Shown here one piece after another: positions 11,727 through 11,966 of a stretch of 11,966 nucleotides of DNA. The stretch spans positions 1-11,966 of the forward strand of contig CAMJXZ010000066.1 of the NCBI GenBank assembly GCA_946409855.1, in the 5' to 3' direction. The notes under the pieces are model-generated. The model did not search any database and was not told the origin of the DNA. It saw only the letters and a list, made by a program, of their open reading frames with translations. The stretch is from an uncultured Clostridia bacterium (GTDB lineage: Bacteria > Bacillota > Clostridia > Christensenellales > Aristaeellaceae). The stretch's first letter is position 1. Each line of letters starts with the position of its first letter. The position numbers and the translations under genes are program-made.

Positions 11727-11966
11727 ATGAAAAAGCTGACTGCGCTCGTGACGGTTCTGTGTCTTCTGCTGTGCGGCGTAAGCGCCCTGGCCGAAAAGAC
11801 CGACAAATCCGCCCTGCCCCGGGTGATCATCACCACGGACATGGAAGTGGACGACGCCAACGGCATCCTGCTGACCCTGATGTATGCCAACGAAATGGAC
11901 ATCGCCGGTCTGGTATCCACGGCTGGCAGGGGGCACTTCAACGGCGGCGGCGAGCATACGCTTGGG
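11727..11966 (+). CDS. Secreted nucleoside-hydrolase-like protein (Sde182/DUF1593 family), 3' end outside window
   Basis: Only the first 80 codons are present; the frame is open to the window end. There is a clear signal peptide (MKKLTALVTVLCLLLCGVSALA, cleavage after ALA near residue 22), shown here as MKKL, a hydrophobic core and the ALA cleavage motif, with no lipobox. The mature protein begins with PRVIITTDMEVDDANG (about 31-46), then LMYANEMDIAGLVSTAG (52-68). The TTDxExDD and YANExDxxGxV patterns match the nucleoside-hydrolase-like domain first described in the cellulose-binding protein Sde182; the acid cluster corresponds to the calcium site of nucleoside hydrolases. Ribosome binding site AAGGAGG (11712-11718) is ideal. 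It is probably an exported enzyme acting on glycan or nucleoside-type substrates, induced through the divergent AraC regulator. The substrate is unproven for the family. Confidence 0.85.
   Translation, partial: MKKLTALVTVLCLLLCGVSALAEKTDKSALPRVIITTDMEVDDANGILLTLMYANEMDIAGLVSTAGRGHFNGGGEHTLG

Overview
The window looks like chromosomal DNA of a GC-rich member of the Clostridia (Bacillota), probably a gut or rumen lineage. The evidence is indirect: strong AGGAGG-type ribosome binding sites before nearly every gene, sigma-A type promoters (TTGACA/TATAAT, several with an extended TGn -10), intrinsic terminators with U-tracts, and copies of a small interspersed hairpin repeat (CCAAAAGCCTTCCCC...GGATGAGG) that I associate from memory with gut Clostridia. 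No species can be named from the sequence alone.

Layout, left to right. Positions 1-489 hold no convincing gene but are dense in structure: 11-bp tandem repeats, a promoter followed at once by a terminator, two copies of the interspersed repeat, and strong palindromes. An M32 metallocarboxypeptidase (490-1995, minus) is divergent from a secreted protein with six SH3-like repeats (2225-3856, plus). A small zinc-ribbon membrane protein (3941-4222, minus) lies downstream of enolase (eno, 4356-5654, minus). A two-gene ABC exporter of the BcrA/LanF type follows (ATPase 6680-7594, permease 5842-6678, both minus). About 480 bp of AT-richer DNA then separates it from a two-gene plus-strand operon of unrecognised helix-turn-helix proteins (8079-8585 and 8582-9118, overlapping by ATGA). 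A strong terminator precedes a chloramphenicol-acetyltransferase-like gene (9431-10069), which is followed by an in-frame gene fragment (about 10068-10199). The right end has an AraC-family regulator (10396-11604, minus) divergent from a secreted nucleoside-hydrolase-like protein (Sde182/DUF1593 family; starts at 11727 and is cut off by the window end).

Functionally this is mostly a set of independent units: housekeeping (eno, M32 peptidase), cell-surface or wall-associated (SH3 protein), defence or export (ABC pair, CAT-like enzyme) and inducible catabolism (AraC plus secreted hydrolase). The AraC/hydrolase pair has divergent promoters whose -35 and -10 elements overlap each other, so mutual control is likely. 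I do not see a clear novel multi-gene system. The parts most worth a second look are the HTH pair with related ATTCACAGA/ATCACAGA sites on both sides of it, the ABC operon bracketed by a 24-bp direct repeat, the CAT-like enzyme lacking the usual serine near its active site and with an RBS-masking palindrome, and the repeat-rich left end.
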